Source of the DNA: Odiellus spinosus
Lineage: Eukaryota; Arthropoda; Arachnida; Opiliones; Phalangiidae
DNA: 64,000 bases
Direction: 5' to 3'
Assembly: GCA_963920705.1 (NCBI GenBank)
Contig: OY987227.1
Span: 12,503,602-12,567,601 of the forward strand
A program made the position numbers and the translations under genes. Numbering within the stretch: position 1 is the first letter of the stretch; each line of letters begins with the position of its first letter. The notes under the pieces were generated by a model. It was not told the DNA's origin and searched no databases. It worked only from the letters and a program-made list of their open reading frames with translations. Of this stretch, positions 36,820 to 48,629 are shown in pieces.

Positions 36820-39589
36820 ATCCTCATAATTCGGAATCGAGCATCGGTCGTCCCAAAAAACCACCCCCATTGCAGCCCCCGCAAAAGGTGCCTTTACAAA
36901 CAAACGATTTAAAATTAGGACTAATTATTATCGTTATAAATCCTCATTTGAAACGAATAGAGGATGAGCAGAATGGAGATAAATTTTGAATTTAATTTAA
37001 AATCTATAAATAAATAAATATTATTTAAATAAAACCGTCCGATCTCAAGAAACGAACAAACAAGCGGCTTGTTTTGGACATTAGCTTCTACTTACTCTAT
37101 CGGTAAGTAAACTATTACTTCACGAGGGAAGTTTAATTTAAATTACGAAATATATATTAAAAACAAAAATTCTAATCCAAAGAGTATTTTTTCGCGATTT
37201 TATAACAACTTAAAACTAATTTTATGAACTTTATAATATATAACTTTGGAATTTTGTCCATTTTCATTGATGGGTAACAATTGGTAAAAGGCTAAAAACC
37301 ACGCGAAATATCTTGTGAAAGCGCCTTTTGACAAGTCGGGAGGCTGAGTTAGATTCGACGTGGTGGTATAAGAGGAGTTAGAAAAGAAGAAATAGGAATG
37401 TGGGGGAGGGGTCAAAACTCGGGGTTATCTCCGAGGGTAGAAACACGCGTCAAAAGCAGGCTCCTACGATCAATCAAGTGGTTGGAAAGGTGCTCCCAGG
37501 CGCTCGCTGCTTACATATATATAGGTACGCGATCCGCGCTACACCGCGAGCAAACCAAACGAAAAACGAAAACCCCTCAAGACAACTCGCGCGACAGAGA
37601 CGCTTATCTCTTTAGACGGAGCGAGGGAGAAAGAGTGTCCGATATATAAGGGACCCGCGTGACCACGGGGGGCCCAAAAATAAATAACTAAACAAGATTT
37701 ATACGAGTAAAGAAGCGGGGGTCAAAGATATACTGTTTATATTACTAATCACGAAGACTCGGTGTTATCGGATAGCGAGTTAAAAATTAAGGGGTTGAAC
37801 TCAACCTACTGAACAGGATCAGTATGGAAGACTGTACTCAAGGTTCAGTATTGCGCTTAAACCCCACTAACTCCTCTTTAAAAATGAATTATAACTAAAA
37901 GCTAAAAACCTTCAACTTATTCTGAAAATTTACACAAAATAATATTTCAGCGGAAATTTGTGTTAAATTTAAATTCGATCAGGAACTTAACCACGGACAC
38001 TTATCTTAAGAAAAATTAATAGCCAATTGTTCCTAAGCGCCCACTAACGGCGAGGCCCGAAATCTCACCTTTTAAAACTAAAAAACACGAAGTATACCCC
38101 TTGGTCGAGTAATTTTAATACTATATTATACCCCCTTCTATGGGAGAGGGTAGAAAGATTAAGGCGAGTCTCCTTTTCTTTAGCCGAAACTGGGTCGTAG
38201 CCAGAGCAACCAAATATGTGTTTTTGCCACTCCCGTAAGCAATATCAGTTCAAGAAACCCAATAAGATATAAAGTTTTGTTTTAGCGTTGATGGGTGGAG
38301 TTCTTCCTTCGGCTTTAAGTGGGGATATAGTAAATATTTTCAAACAAAGATTATTAAAAAAATTAAAAACCTAGAAATAAAATTGCAAATACAAAGAAAG
38401 AATCGCGTAAAGAATATACGAAAATACACAATATATTTTTAAAGAGGGTATATGCGTGAGAGTTAAAGGGGTATGACGACGGGAGAGGATCTCCTAAAGA
38501 GAATAAGGATATTGTTTTTGTCTATATAGTAATAGTAAATCCGAAAGAGGCTAAGGAAAAGGTATATATATCTGGGGTGAAAGGGTCCCCTTTAACGGGA
38601 GAGTAAGCCTTATAGAACTATAATAGAAGGAGTGGTTTTGCGCGTCATATATGGAAGAAAACGAAGGGGTGCAGCACAGCGCGCGCGAGGAGAGAGAAAG
38701 AGAGAGAGCGTCCCAAAACTTGGTCCGCTTTTAGTGTAAAAGCTTTCTTATGTTCGCAAATGTCAAACTGTTTAAACAAATGCTGACATTTTCTCTTCTT
38801 TTTTTCGCTCGCTCTCTCTCTGGTTCTCCCTTTCGGCAGCCTATCTTTTTTCGCGCGTTTTCATAATACCCTCTGAACGAGGTATACTACCCCTTCTTTC
38901 CTCCACTCTTACGCCTCCCCCCCTTTCCAATGTGATAAGCAGATTCGAAAAATCGCTTTTACCGTAACGTACCGTCTTTGTGTTTTTTTGTTTTTCTCTC
39001 GCGACTCTTTCTGGCACTGGGTTTTCAAACAGAGTTCCCCAAAACACACAACGCGCGTACATAAATTTCTATTTAGATAATAGAGATGCGTGTATACCAT
39101 ATTGTATAAAGGTACAGAATGTAGATTTCGATATAACTAATATTTAAAGCTATAGTATAGAACTAATTAATCATCGAATTAGATGTCTCTCGAACAGAAG
39201 TATAATATCTTAATCGTTACAGCTATTAATAAATGATTTTGGTTATCCGCAAAACGTATTCGATAGGTTTTCAAAACTCCTAAAAAAATAGTTTCAAGAT
39301 GAAATAGAATACCATCTAATTAGAATAACGTCGAAAATTGATCGTAGAATATTTCATTAAAGCTTGGTTAAAATTAAATGATTAACGATAATTATCATAT
39401 GAAAGGTAGGACTTTCCGAATTAATATCTTTCATAACAGAGACCGCGAAAAAAATCAGTATATTGCGCGAGAAATAACTCTTGGCTCTATAATGATGACG
39501 TAATATTGGGGGAATTTGTGTTTAAAAAATTTCGAAGATGTGTTGTGTCATAAAATACTTATTTTTTCAGTGTTCTGGAATTTTATATA
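34613..39589. other. Non-coding stretch
   Basis: No exon recognised. Contents include CT-rich and GA-rich simple sequence (36720-36745, 38690-38710) and the A37 tract. Overlapping open frames near 37398-37649 and 38841-39100 lack domains and have no splice support. Confidence 0.45.
36779..36815. repeat. Poly-A tract (37 A)
   Basis: Longest homopolymer in the window. It gives a false Lys-run peptide on the plus strand and a Phe-run on the minus strand. Confidence 0.9.
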
Positions 39590-39665
39590 TATCTAATCGT
39601 TTTTAAACCATCTTTCCGAAAATGCTACATAAAATTCCATTTATAGCTCATCAAATCTCGGTCTA
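39590..39665. repeat. Dispersed repeat (CTTTCCGAAAATG family), copy 1
   Basis: CGTTTTTAAACCATCTTTCC + GAAAATGCTACATAAAATTC matches the two copies near 51340-51580 (TTTTTAACGACCTTTCCGAA + AATGATACTCTAATTC). Confidence 0.55.
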
Positions 39666-42600
39666 TTACGGGTCTATATTCTCAGAATTTTAAGACTATG
39701 GTACTATATGTACACGACGTGGACATATAGAACTATCCTGGTACTAGAGAAATCAATTAGGAAAAGCTTTGTCAGTAGATTAGTAGCCTATCCCGCGCTC
39801 TCAAAAAAGGCGAGAGAAAATGCGCGCGAAAGCGAAAAAAACCTTTTTTCCACCAATTATTTTTTATATTGAGAAGAGTTCTATTAAACCAAATCGATAG
39901 CGCTACACAGACTCCAATCTTTTTAGACCCAGCTCCCCCCTTATCCTTAGGGGGTTTCCAAACTAGAGATATATAAAGACATCAGGAGCTGAGTGGGGGG
40001 AATAGGGTCGAAGGGGTCCCATACCCCTCACGCTAGCCAACTAGACACTTTCGTTAATTGTTTTAATTTTTTTTTTTCTGTTCTTCTACTTTACTCGCTT
40101 TTCCCATCCTATAATCGCGAGTTTTAGTCCCATACCTTCTTATACCGGGTAACATCCTTGAATGGAAGCTTAAATTCCCGTAAAAACAGATTTTCAATTA
40201 GAATTTAGGTTCTTGGTAAGGTTGGAAGTTAGTATGGAAAGTGGGGGCGAAGTAGGGGTTACGTTTGGGGGGTAGAGCGGATTTTTCTGTTAAGGCAAAT
40301 GAAGGTTGGAAGCATTTTCGGATTCGGCACTAAGTGCTCTCCGTGTTCGGCCGAGAAGACAACATCCTCTTTTCGCCCTCCGCCCAGTCGTCGACGTGAT
40401 ACCTTCTCTACGTAAATAGAGCAGGTGCTAGCCTCCTCGCTGCCCTTCTACGCCCTTTCTCTCTATACTCTATTAACCCCGGAGCGGCCCTAGAGTAGAC
40501 CCGGTCACCCCCTTAATTTAAAAACTATGTCGTCCGCGGGCTTAGCGAAAAACCCCATTTGTTTGATTACCGCTCCGGGCGCCACCCGTGACGGAAACCC
40601 AGCTCTCTCTCCGACTCTCTCCCTCTCTTTCAAATTCTTCTCCGTGGATAGGGTCTTAAGCCGACGTATACGGAGTTAGCCTTTTCCGAAAGCATCCTAT
40701 ATAGCTTTTATTTTTAAAATCCGCATCATTTCCCGACTTATAAATAACGTCATCATATTTCAAGCTTAAACATTATATTTTATAGGCCCACTTTTAACGT
40801 GCACGGTATAGAAAGTGAAACGGGGGTTTGAGAAATAAATTTTCAGGTTTCCAGGAAAAACTGTACATAAGCTTTAAATTTATATACAAGTACATGGAAA
40901 AACAATGATAAATAATTTTCTAAGAACATGATTACCGCTTAAACCGCAGTAGGGCAACGTTAAAAAACTATTCCGAACTATATCTTATTCTTTCCTCCAA
41001 GATCTAAGGGTCCGATTAAATTTAGCACCGCGATTTAGGACACTTTCGCCATCGAAAACCCATTTTTCAACACGAAAATTATTAAGTATAGATACTGAAA
41101 ATTAATTTTTTTTTGTTCTACCACCTGGATTTTTAAATTATACGCTTCATTTAGAGCAAATCAAAAATATGATCGCTTTAGAAGTGAACTAATCCTCATT
41201 GTGGTATATTTTTAAGCGCTTCAAAGGTTATATGATATAGCACAGTCTAAAAGTGAGAATCAAAATCTAAAGGAACACCAGCCCGATTTTACGCTATAAA
41301 TTTACAAACACGATAATGGAATATATATATAAATCTATTATCGGAAAAAAGAAGTTATATCAAAACTGGAAGGCGGAAAAGGAGGTAGGGATCGCGTACC
41401 TATCCAAACACGGAATTTCGCTTTTCAAAATTACCTAAAAAGGATTCAATGTTTATTCAAACGCGTAAATATTTTTTTTTATTTTATATAAACGTATATT
41501 AATGCGAGCGAGATAAGAGTGAGATCGCGCGCGGTGTTAAGAAAGGGGCGAACTGAAAACCAATATATCGCAATCAACAAACATTCTTATATTTATTTAT
41601 CTAATGCTTTTGTTTTAACTTATTCGTACGTTAGACGAAAAAGGTAGCTGAATATCAAGTCGACATTATTAAAAAGAATGTCCATATACATAAGAGCCGT
41701 CGCAACCGCCTTTTAAAGGGAAATAAAAATATTTTGGCTTTTTATTTAAAGGGAGAATGGATGCCAACAAAAGCTATTAAAAAAATAACTAAAGTATTCG
41801 TTCAATATAAATCCTTTTCCCGTTGGTATACAAAGATAATTTTAAATAGTGTAGTGTGAAAGCTTATTTTCTATAATCATGTCCACATCAAATTGACAGT
41901 ACGTGTAAAGGTAAGTGGTCCATTTATCTTTAAATAAACTAAGGATAGAGATGATGGCACCGAGTGACTTTTTACCTACTAGCAATTCAAGGTAGAATAG
42001 ATTATAGTATAGAATACCCTCCCAAAAAAATGCACATTTTTTATACCCATTTAATACAATCTCCCTTGAATAAAATATAGCCGGAAAAAATAGTTTTTGT
42101 GTGTGTGTGTCTCTCCCTGTTCAGTCTTCTAAAAGCAAAGAGGTTTTTGTGTCTTTCTCCTTTTCTTTTCCCTTAAAGCTCGATGACCCCCTTCACCCCC
42201 GTCCACCGTTTATAGTTCTAGTTCCGTTTAATATTTAGCCATGTCGATTGGAGAAGAGGCTTTTAAGGATTGCGCTCGGATAACAAATATTTAGTTTCTC
42301 GGCTATCGTTATACCGTTCTCCCAAAACGACCCAATAGACAAAACGATCAAAAGCGCGGATTATAAGAAAACCATAACTATACTCTTCGTACTCTCGTCT
42401 TTCTCGGAACCGCTTTCGACCGTATTGGCTCTTTATAATGACCAATGAACGGCACCCAAAGAGCTTTTAAAAGGCTCTGACCATGACTCGAAAGAGAGAC
42501 GGAGCAGGGTGGAGGGAGTCGGAGTAGGAAGAAGATATATAAACACTTACAGCCTTAGAATATATAGTTAAATTATCATTTAAAAACCCGGTTAATACGG

Positions 42601-44220
42601 GAAACGTAGGTCCTTTTTAAGGATGACACGGTGTTATAGAAAATAGCCGCTACGTTATAAGGGAATAAGAGCTGGCAAAACAAACCCATTAGCAGACCAG
42701 CGGTGACCATTACCGCCTCTAGCTCGTACGTATACTCGTCGTACCGTCGACCGACACTTATCCAAAGAGCTTCCCCCCTTTTATAGAAATGTCGGAGCAG
42801 CCGACGGACTCGGTATTAAACCATTACCAAAAACGGACGAAGAGAACCGGGGAGAGAGGAGGGGGAGGAGAAATGAGGATATATCCAATAATTCCCTAGA
42901 TGCAATTAAAAGCTTTTAACTAAAAACCGGTCGAGAGATAGAGAGTGAGAAAGGCTTACAACTAGCTACGCTATCGTCGGGATACATGCATCGTAGATGT
43001 GACCCCTATGGTTGAGTGTTAAGTACGAATTCGATCCCCCTCTCTCTCACTCTGACCCCCTACACTTAAGTGTAGATTTTAAAGGGTGGGTGAAATGATA
43101 TAAATATATTTATTGTATGAATAATTACTAACAACTAGTATAACCATTAGCATATAAACATGATGAGTGTCAGAACCTTACTGTCCACACGTATGGAGCG
43201 CGCTTTTTTTTTCAAATTTCTCATAATAATTAAAACATTTTAAAACCTTTCTATTGCAAAATTAAGCCAAAATCTTTCTAATATAAATTTAAGCTAAAAT
43301 ATCGTATGATAAACAAAAAATCACTAGTCGGACTTCAATTTTAAAAATCAATCAAAAAACAAAGCACTTTTTTTTGTAAGTTCTTCGTAACATTTTATCA
43401 AACAATAGGGTTTTGGAAAAAAGCTTCCACTAAAAACACGCGCCGAAAAAAACAAATAATCTCTTCAAACAATTTTTGGAAAAGTCAACTTTGGCGCCCC
43501 AGCATCACGAAAGAATTTTCGGAAAAATGTATTTAAAAACGATCCCTTATTTTCCATTGTTTTCAAAGACGGGGGGTGTACTGTATCTCGTCTACGCCAC
43601 ACACCCATTGTCCATTTTGCGGTGGTTAAAGTATATATAACAGGGTTTACCTAATGACGCCTAAACCCCACGCCCCTACCTCCCAATTCAACTGGTAATT
43701 AATAGTAGGGACGGTAAAAATGAAGATAATACACTGGGATGCGCGCGTGCTTATCGTGCCAGCCCTAAGGATTATCGGAGGAGAGAAGACCCAAGAAAAA
43801 CTAAAAACTTTGGGGGGCTTCAGCCAGAAAACCATTAGTCAAAGGCGGACCGTGGTATCGGATTTTTAGCAGGTCCCTAAAAACCTTAAAACCTTCCTAC
43901 CATCAATGTTTTTCGTGGCTTTTTAAAAATACAAGCCACGAAGGGGAGTTTGTCTGGAGAATATCATCACTATACCAGGCTTACAAAATACTTCAGTTCA
44001 AGCGTAAAGGCGCGTTTTCAAGATTTTTTTGGCCAAGAATTGAGCTTTTGCGTCGAATCAAAGTTATATTATGAATGAAAGAATGAAACTTTTTGAAAAA
44101 GCCGTAACAACAAAGTTTCTATAGCTACGTTCACACTAGCTTGTATTTCAATTTGAATAAAAAAAATAAAGATTAAATTATCGGGAAATGAAAAAGGAAC
44201 TCTAGATTAAATATTCACAA
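39666..44220. other. Non-coding stretch
   Basis: No exon recognised. Has C/T-rich segments (40430-40640, 42105-42200), a (GT)n run at about 42096-42110 and an isolated family-1 end-like word TTTAAAGGGAGAATGGATGC near 41747. The word CTACGTTCACACTAGC near 44125 resembles an element end. Confidence 0.45.
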
Positions 44221-44355
44221 CTCTGTCTGTCACCCTGGAAACAAACTCACCCTCCAGGCTTTCTCTTGCCTTGCTACCCACTAGGAAGCTCAGAAGGTGA
44301 GCCCACTTCCAGTGAAACAGGAAGGTGACCGGCAGAAGAAATCCTAGGCCTTTAA
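44221..44355 (-). mobile_element. TTAA family 2 MITE, copy A (one end worn)
   Basis: Reverse complement of the element at 52674-52826, with nearly identical text: CACCCTGGAAACAAACTCAC, CCTCCAGGCTTTCTCTTGCC, GGTGAGCCCACTTCCAGTGA. The right end is AAATCCTAGGCCT + TTAA. The left outer end is lost or diverged. The frame at 44207-44389 over this element is incidental. Confidence 0.85.
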
Positions 44356-44384
44356 GGGGCACGCGATTTGAGATGGTGAGTAAA

Positions 44385-44527
44385 CTCACGATGGATCCCT
44401 GTTAAGCCTACTTTCAAATATGGTCAAATTTAATATTTGTAAGCATTTTTACCAAGGAGATTAGGGTTACTTAAACGATAACGAATCGATAGAAAATTAC
44501 TTATCATGAGCATGCATTCTCCCTTAA
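44385..44527. mobile_element. TTAA family 1 MITE, right-half copy
   Basis: Has ATGGATCCCTGTTAAGCCTA, TTAAACGATAACGAATCGAT and the end CATGCATTCTCCC + TTAA. It begins about 30 bases after family-2 copy A, so the two may be nested, with the left half of family 1 lost. Confidence 0.75.
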
Positions 44528-45216
44528 AACAACTAAATGTTGGAGTACCACGAGCTAGAAAGTCCACCGTAAAGTTAGCGAGTTAGATAATCATCGGCAA
44601 ATTTTGATGTTCGCGAGTTTTAATGTTGGTGGTATATATAGGCGCTTTTATACTACACACAAAGGGGTTTTATACATTCCTGGTAATAGTGATTTTTAGT
44701 TTCATACCAGAAAACACGTACCCCCGCGTTGGTACGTAGTATACACTAACACTGACCCCTTTTAAGTGTAATGAGCTAGAAGACTGTGATGATCAAATTG
44801 ACCAGCCTATTTTCTTTGTTTTTCTTATCCTCTTTCACGGCTTCAATTTTTTTCTTCCCTTTAGAAAACTTTAGGAAAAATTAAGAAGCATTTTATCAGT
44901 CGCCTTGACAAAATAAAGTATACTCTTTCTTCAATCTTCGCTAAGTTTTACAACCCTCTTTCAAAACTAATTAAGATATCGTTATTTTCCAGAGAAGAAA
45001 AAAAAAATATGTTTAATCGACGCTTTTAAGCGAAAAAGGGACGGTGAAACGATAATTAATGATTCTTTTAATTGGCTTTCTTAAATTAATAACACTGTGG
45101 CTTATTTAACTTATCAATAAATGGTCTGGTTTTATATATAATTTAATTATTCTCGAGAACAAAGAGCGCTTAATATAACTTTGTAAAATAAGGATTATCT
45201 TTTTCGCAAATACCGT

Positions 45217-45586
45217 TTAAAGGGAGAATGCAACGAGAAGTGATTTTTGAATCGACTTTTTTATCGTTTAAATAATACAAACAAAACTGTACAATTTTCT
45301 ATTCGCTGATTGTAAAGTAAATCCATGGAGATTTCGAGTATCCGGCTAATCAAGAGCGGCTTATTCCGACAGTAAAAGGCTTCAAAATAGCTAGGCTTAA
45401 GAGGCGCGCTTTTGCTCGTTGGCCGTATACTCTTCATGGATCTCGTTAAGCCTTCTTTCGAAACAAACAAATTAATTGATTTCTAGCTTAAAACATATCT
45501 GAAAATATTTCTTCTAGTGGATTAGTTATATTCAAATGTTACGAAACCGATAGCAAATCACTTGTCGCGCTGCATTCTGTCTTTAA
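45217..45586. mobile_element. Foldback MITE, TTAA family 1 (complete, diverged)
   Basis: Ends are TTAA + AGGGAGAATGCAACGAG and GCATTCTGTCT + TTAA. Mirrored inner words include ATGGAGATTTCG / TTCATGGATCTCGTTAAGCC and ATCGTTTAAAT / CAAATGTTACGAAACCGATA. Confidence 0.8.
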
Positions 45587-48427
45587 AAGAATTATTAAAA
45601 AATAAGTTAAAATAAATTCACCCCGAAGACGAGTTTATCGCGGTACCGAGCGTTGACGATTTAAAATTAAAATGGATTAAATTTGGCGATGCAAAAATGA
45701 AAGATATTGAAATTTCGAGCTAGACGAGACATGGAAGATAACTTATATAAATCATGAAGAGCGATCAAGTCGAGAATAAAGATGATACATGGGGAGTTAT
45801 GAACTGAAAAGGATTAATAGAGTCAGCTAGACGGGGTGATGGCTTCGGCTCTTTTTTTTTTTTGGCGTTCAAACACCGGAATCGAAGTAAAAATGAATCC
45901 ATTTTTTATTCTATATCGATGAAACCCTCTCTGTTCTATCTTCCTACATCAGAGATCATTCTCTCTCTTCTCTCTTTAGCACGCGTCTCTCACCATCTAT
46001 CTCCGCCAAATTTCATCCTTTCCTTCCGGTTGACTTCGCGCTTCGTTAGTTCCCCTTGCTTCGCTTCCCCGCTGGAGTCAACTTCGCAAAGCTCTTCCCC
46101 TCTCTCTTTCCCTATCCCCGGAGGATCCGATATACAGATTTGAATACATTTCAATTCCTAATACTCTAGTGAAAAATCGCGTATTACCATTTTTCAAACA
46201 AAAAAATAAAATAAAATTTACATTCAATTCTTTGTTGAGGCTGAATGGGGATTTTTTTAAACACGTGGGGATTTCAATCGTTACCATGAAAGTATATAAC
46301 TCGTGCGTGAGAAATGGAAAAATAATAATAAAATAGTTCTTAATATATGGAACAATACATCATTGACGAGCGAGATACAATGGTATTTAAATAAAAGTAT
46401 ACGTACTTTTTATGGGGTTATTTTGATATTCATATACAACAAAAGGGTGAAACTATATTTTCAATAATATTGAATATCTAAAGCAATATAACCAATGTAT
46501 GCATAGGTGATATTGTAAATATGAAAAGTTTATAATAAAATTGAAATTTTCGATAAAATCGAAAACTTCCGAAGACAGATCGAATCTACAAGTTTCTATG
46601 TGTCTCACGGTAAGTTGTTGGCCAGATTACCCTTGGATCGGAGCTAAAATTAGCCCACCCCTTGTTATATTTGAATACGCAACATTGTAGATAAACGAAA
46701 TGAATAGTAAAATTAAATGTTCACGTTGAAATTTTCGATAATCATATTTCAAAAGACGGGGAAAATTTACTGAGTACGTTGTAAGATGGTGGACTAAAAC
46801 CAGTCCAACTGTTTGGGCTGAGGTTTTATTTTAAAATAAATCGAAGCAAATTGATTGGCGCGAATCTACCAATGAAGAAAAATTGACCCTTGGGTGGGAG
46901 GGGAATAAAAAATTGCCAGTACGATAAGGTAAGGAAGAGTGATGAGTGGTGCAATTTATTGCATTTGCATCTCTCAATAAATCAACAATCGTCGTAAGAT
47001 ATGGCCAGGCATTAAAACAGTTAGACGAAATAGCGCCAGTAAGTTAAAACAAGGACATTTCTTACTATAAGTCGTTTACCCCCCATTCAGCTTAACGCGG
47101 CTTTTAATCATTCTTTTTGAATGGATGAATTTGTGGCGCGGTTATTAACGGAAGCAATGGATGGTCGGTCGGTTAGACGATAGGGTTTGATGGTGGTCCA
47201 TTCTAGCGCGAGCAAATATTCGCTTCAGCGGCGATATAATGGAGATTTCCCCCTTTTATACGTATTAAGTCAGCGTTTTTCGTAGCTAGCGACCCCTTCC
47301 TTCTCGCCTTTCCTTCGAAGCTTACAGGGTTTCAAAGCGCGCGACGCCAGAGGGTGCTCCGCGCGCGGGCGACGCGAGAGAACCAACCACTACCACTTAT
47401 ACCTGTCGCCTCTCATTATCTCGTCAAATCTCATAAAATCTCGATTACTCGGCGATGGCCCGCCAGCGGTTTCTTTCCTATACATTTATACGTATAGCGA
47501 GCGTACGCATTGTACGTTCGTGACCCCCACTCCGTTCCCTCACCTCATCTTCTTACAAAGGTCAAGACTGACGCGGGAAATGCTTAAAAACTGAGGAGAA
47601 GTATGTATATTTCCCTTGATTCTACTGGATACGACTGTACAAATAGGCCTTCAAATAAGTTACGAAGGTAGAGAAATATGAGATTTAAAGTGAACACGGA
47701 ATAGGAAAATGGGGCACTAAAGTCTTTAGGCCAATCCCCTTCTTCTTGCCTTTCGCTCTATTACAAATACGTGATGGATGGACTGAAATGAAAAAAGCTT
47801 ATAATCTCACGCGAACTTCAATGTTTAATTCATCGACATAAACTTTTATCCTGACGTCACTATGGAATTAATATTATCACGTTGGTGCGTTCATCTTAAT
47901 ATACGAATTTTCAAAGATATATTATTATCATATATAAACGTAACTATCTTGCAAACAATTATCAAATAAAATCTATTTACTGGTAAATTTCGTTGAGATT
48001 TTCTCTTTAAAAAGAAGACCTGGTCGCGCGCGTCTTTCGTGATCATCTACTCTCGGGATGAGGATGGAAGATGATGGGAAAGACGGGCGCGCCTCCCTTC
48101 TCTTACTCTATTCAATTTATTCTTCTTTTAAGACTTTGTGAAAAGACTGACCCCTCCCCCACACACCCCGCGCTCGAAATTATATACGCTTAAAAAGATA
48201 CCTAACGGGCAAAGATATATTTTCCGGCTGCACCATCACGATCAAAAATTATTAAATTCCTTCTGTTATAGCAAAAGTTCACAATAAACTCCACGTAAGT
48301 TGTTAACACTCTGTAATACATGGTTCATAAAACATTGGAAAGCATATTTTCAGGTTTTACCAGTGGATTTTACCTGATATTTCCAGGTGCCTTAAAATGT
48401 TTTGAATAATCCTAACATTAAATCGTT
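45587..48427. other. Non-coding stretch with a CG-rich patch
   Basis: No exon recognised. A C/T-rich segment at 45930-46110 gives a false open frame. A CG-dense patch at 47336-47385 (GCGCGCGACGCCAGAGGGTG and CTCCGCGCGCGGGCGACGCG) stands out from the AT-rich flanks. Confidence 0.45.
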
Positions 48428-48629
48428 TTCAAGGGAGAATGCAACCTGACGAAAAGGTAATTTTCTATCGATTCCTTATCGTTAAGTCTATATCCATTAG
48501 TAAAAATATACAAACCAACATTAAGCTAGAAATATATTTTTAGGTTTAACAAAAATTAATGATGAGTTTGTTATCTCACAATTAAACGAATCACTGTCGA
48601 ATTACGTGAGAGGTTGCATTCTCCCTTTA
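48428..48629. mobile_element. Foldback MITE, TTAA family 1 (short version)
   Basis: Starts AAGGGAGAATGCAACCTGAC and ends GTTGCATTCTCCCTTTA, only about 200 bases apart. It keeps TTCTATCGATTCCTTATCGT near the left end and TTAAACGAATCACTG near the right. It is an internally deleted copy. Confidence 0.8.

Noticed and set aside
36645-36989. Open frames with Lys-run or Phe-run across the A37 tract
   Set aside because: Translated homopolymer with low-complexity flanks and no domain.
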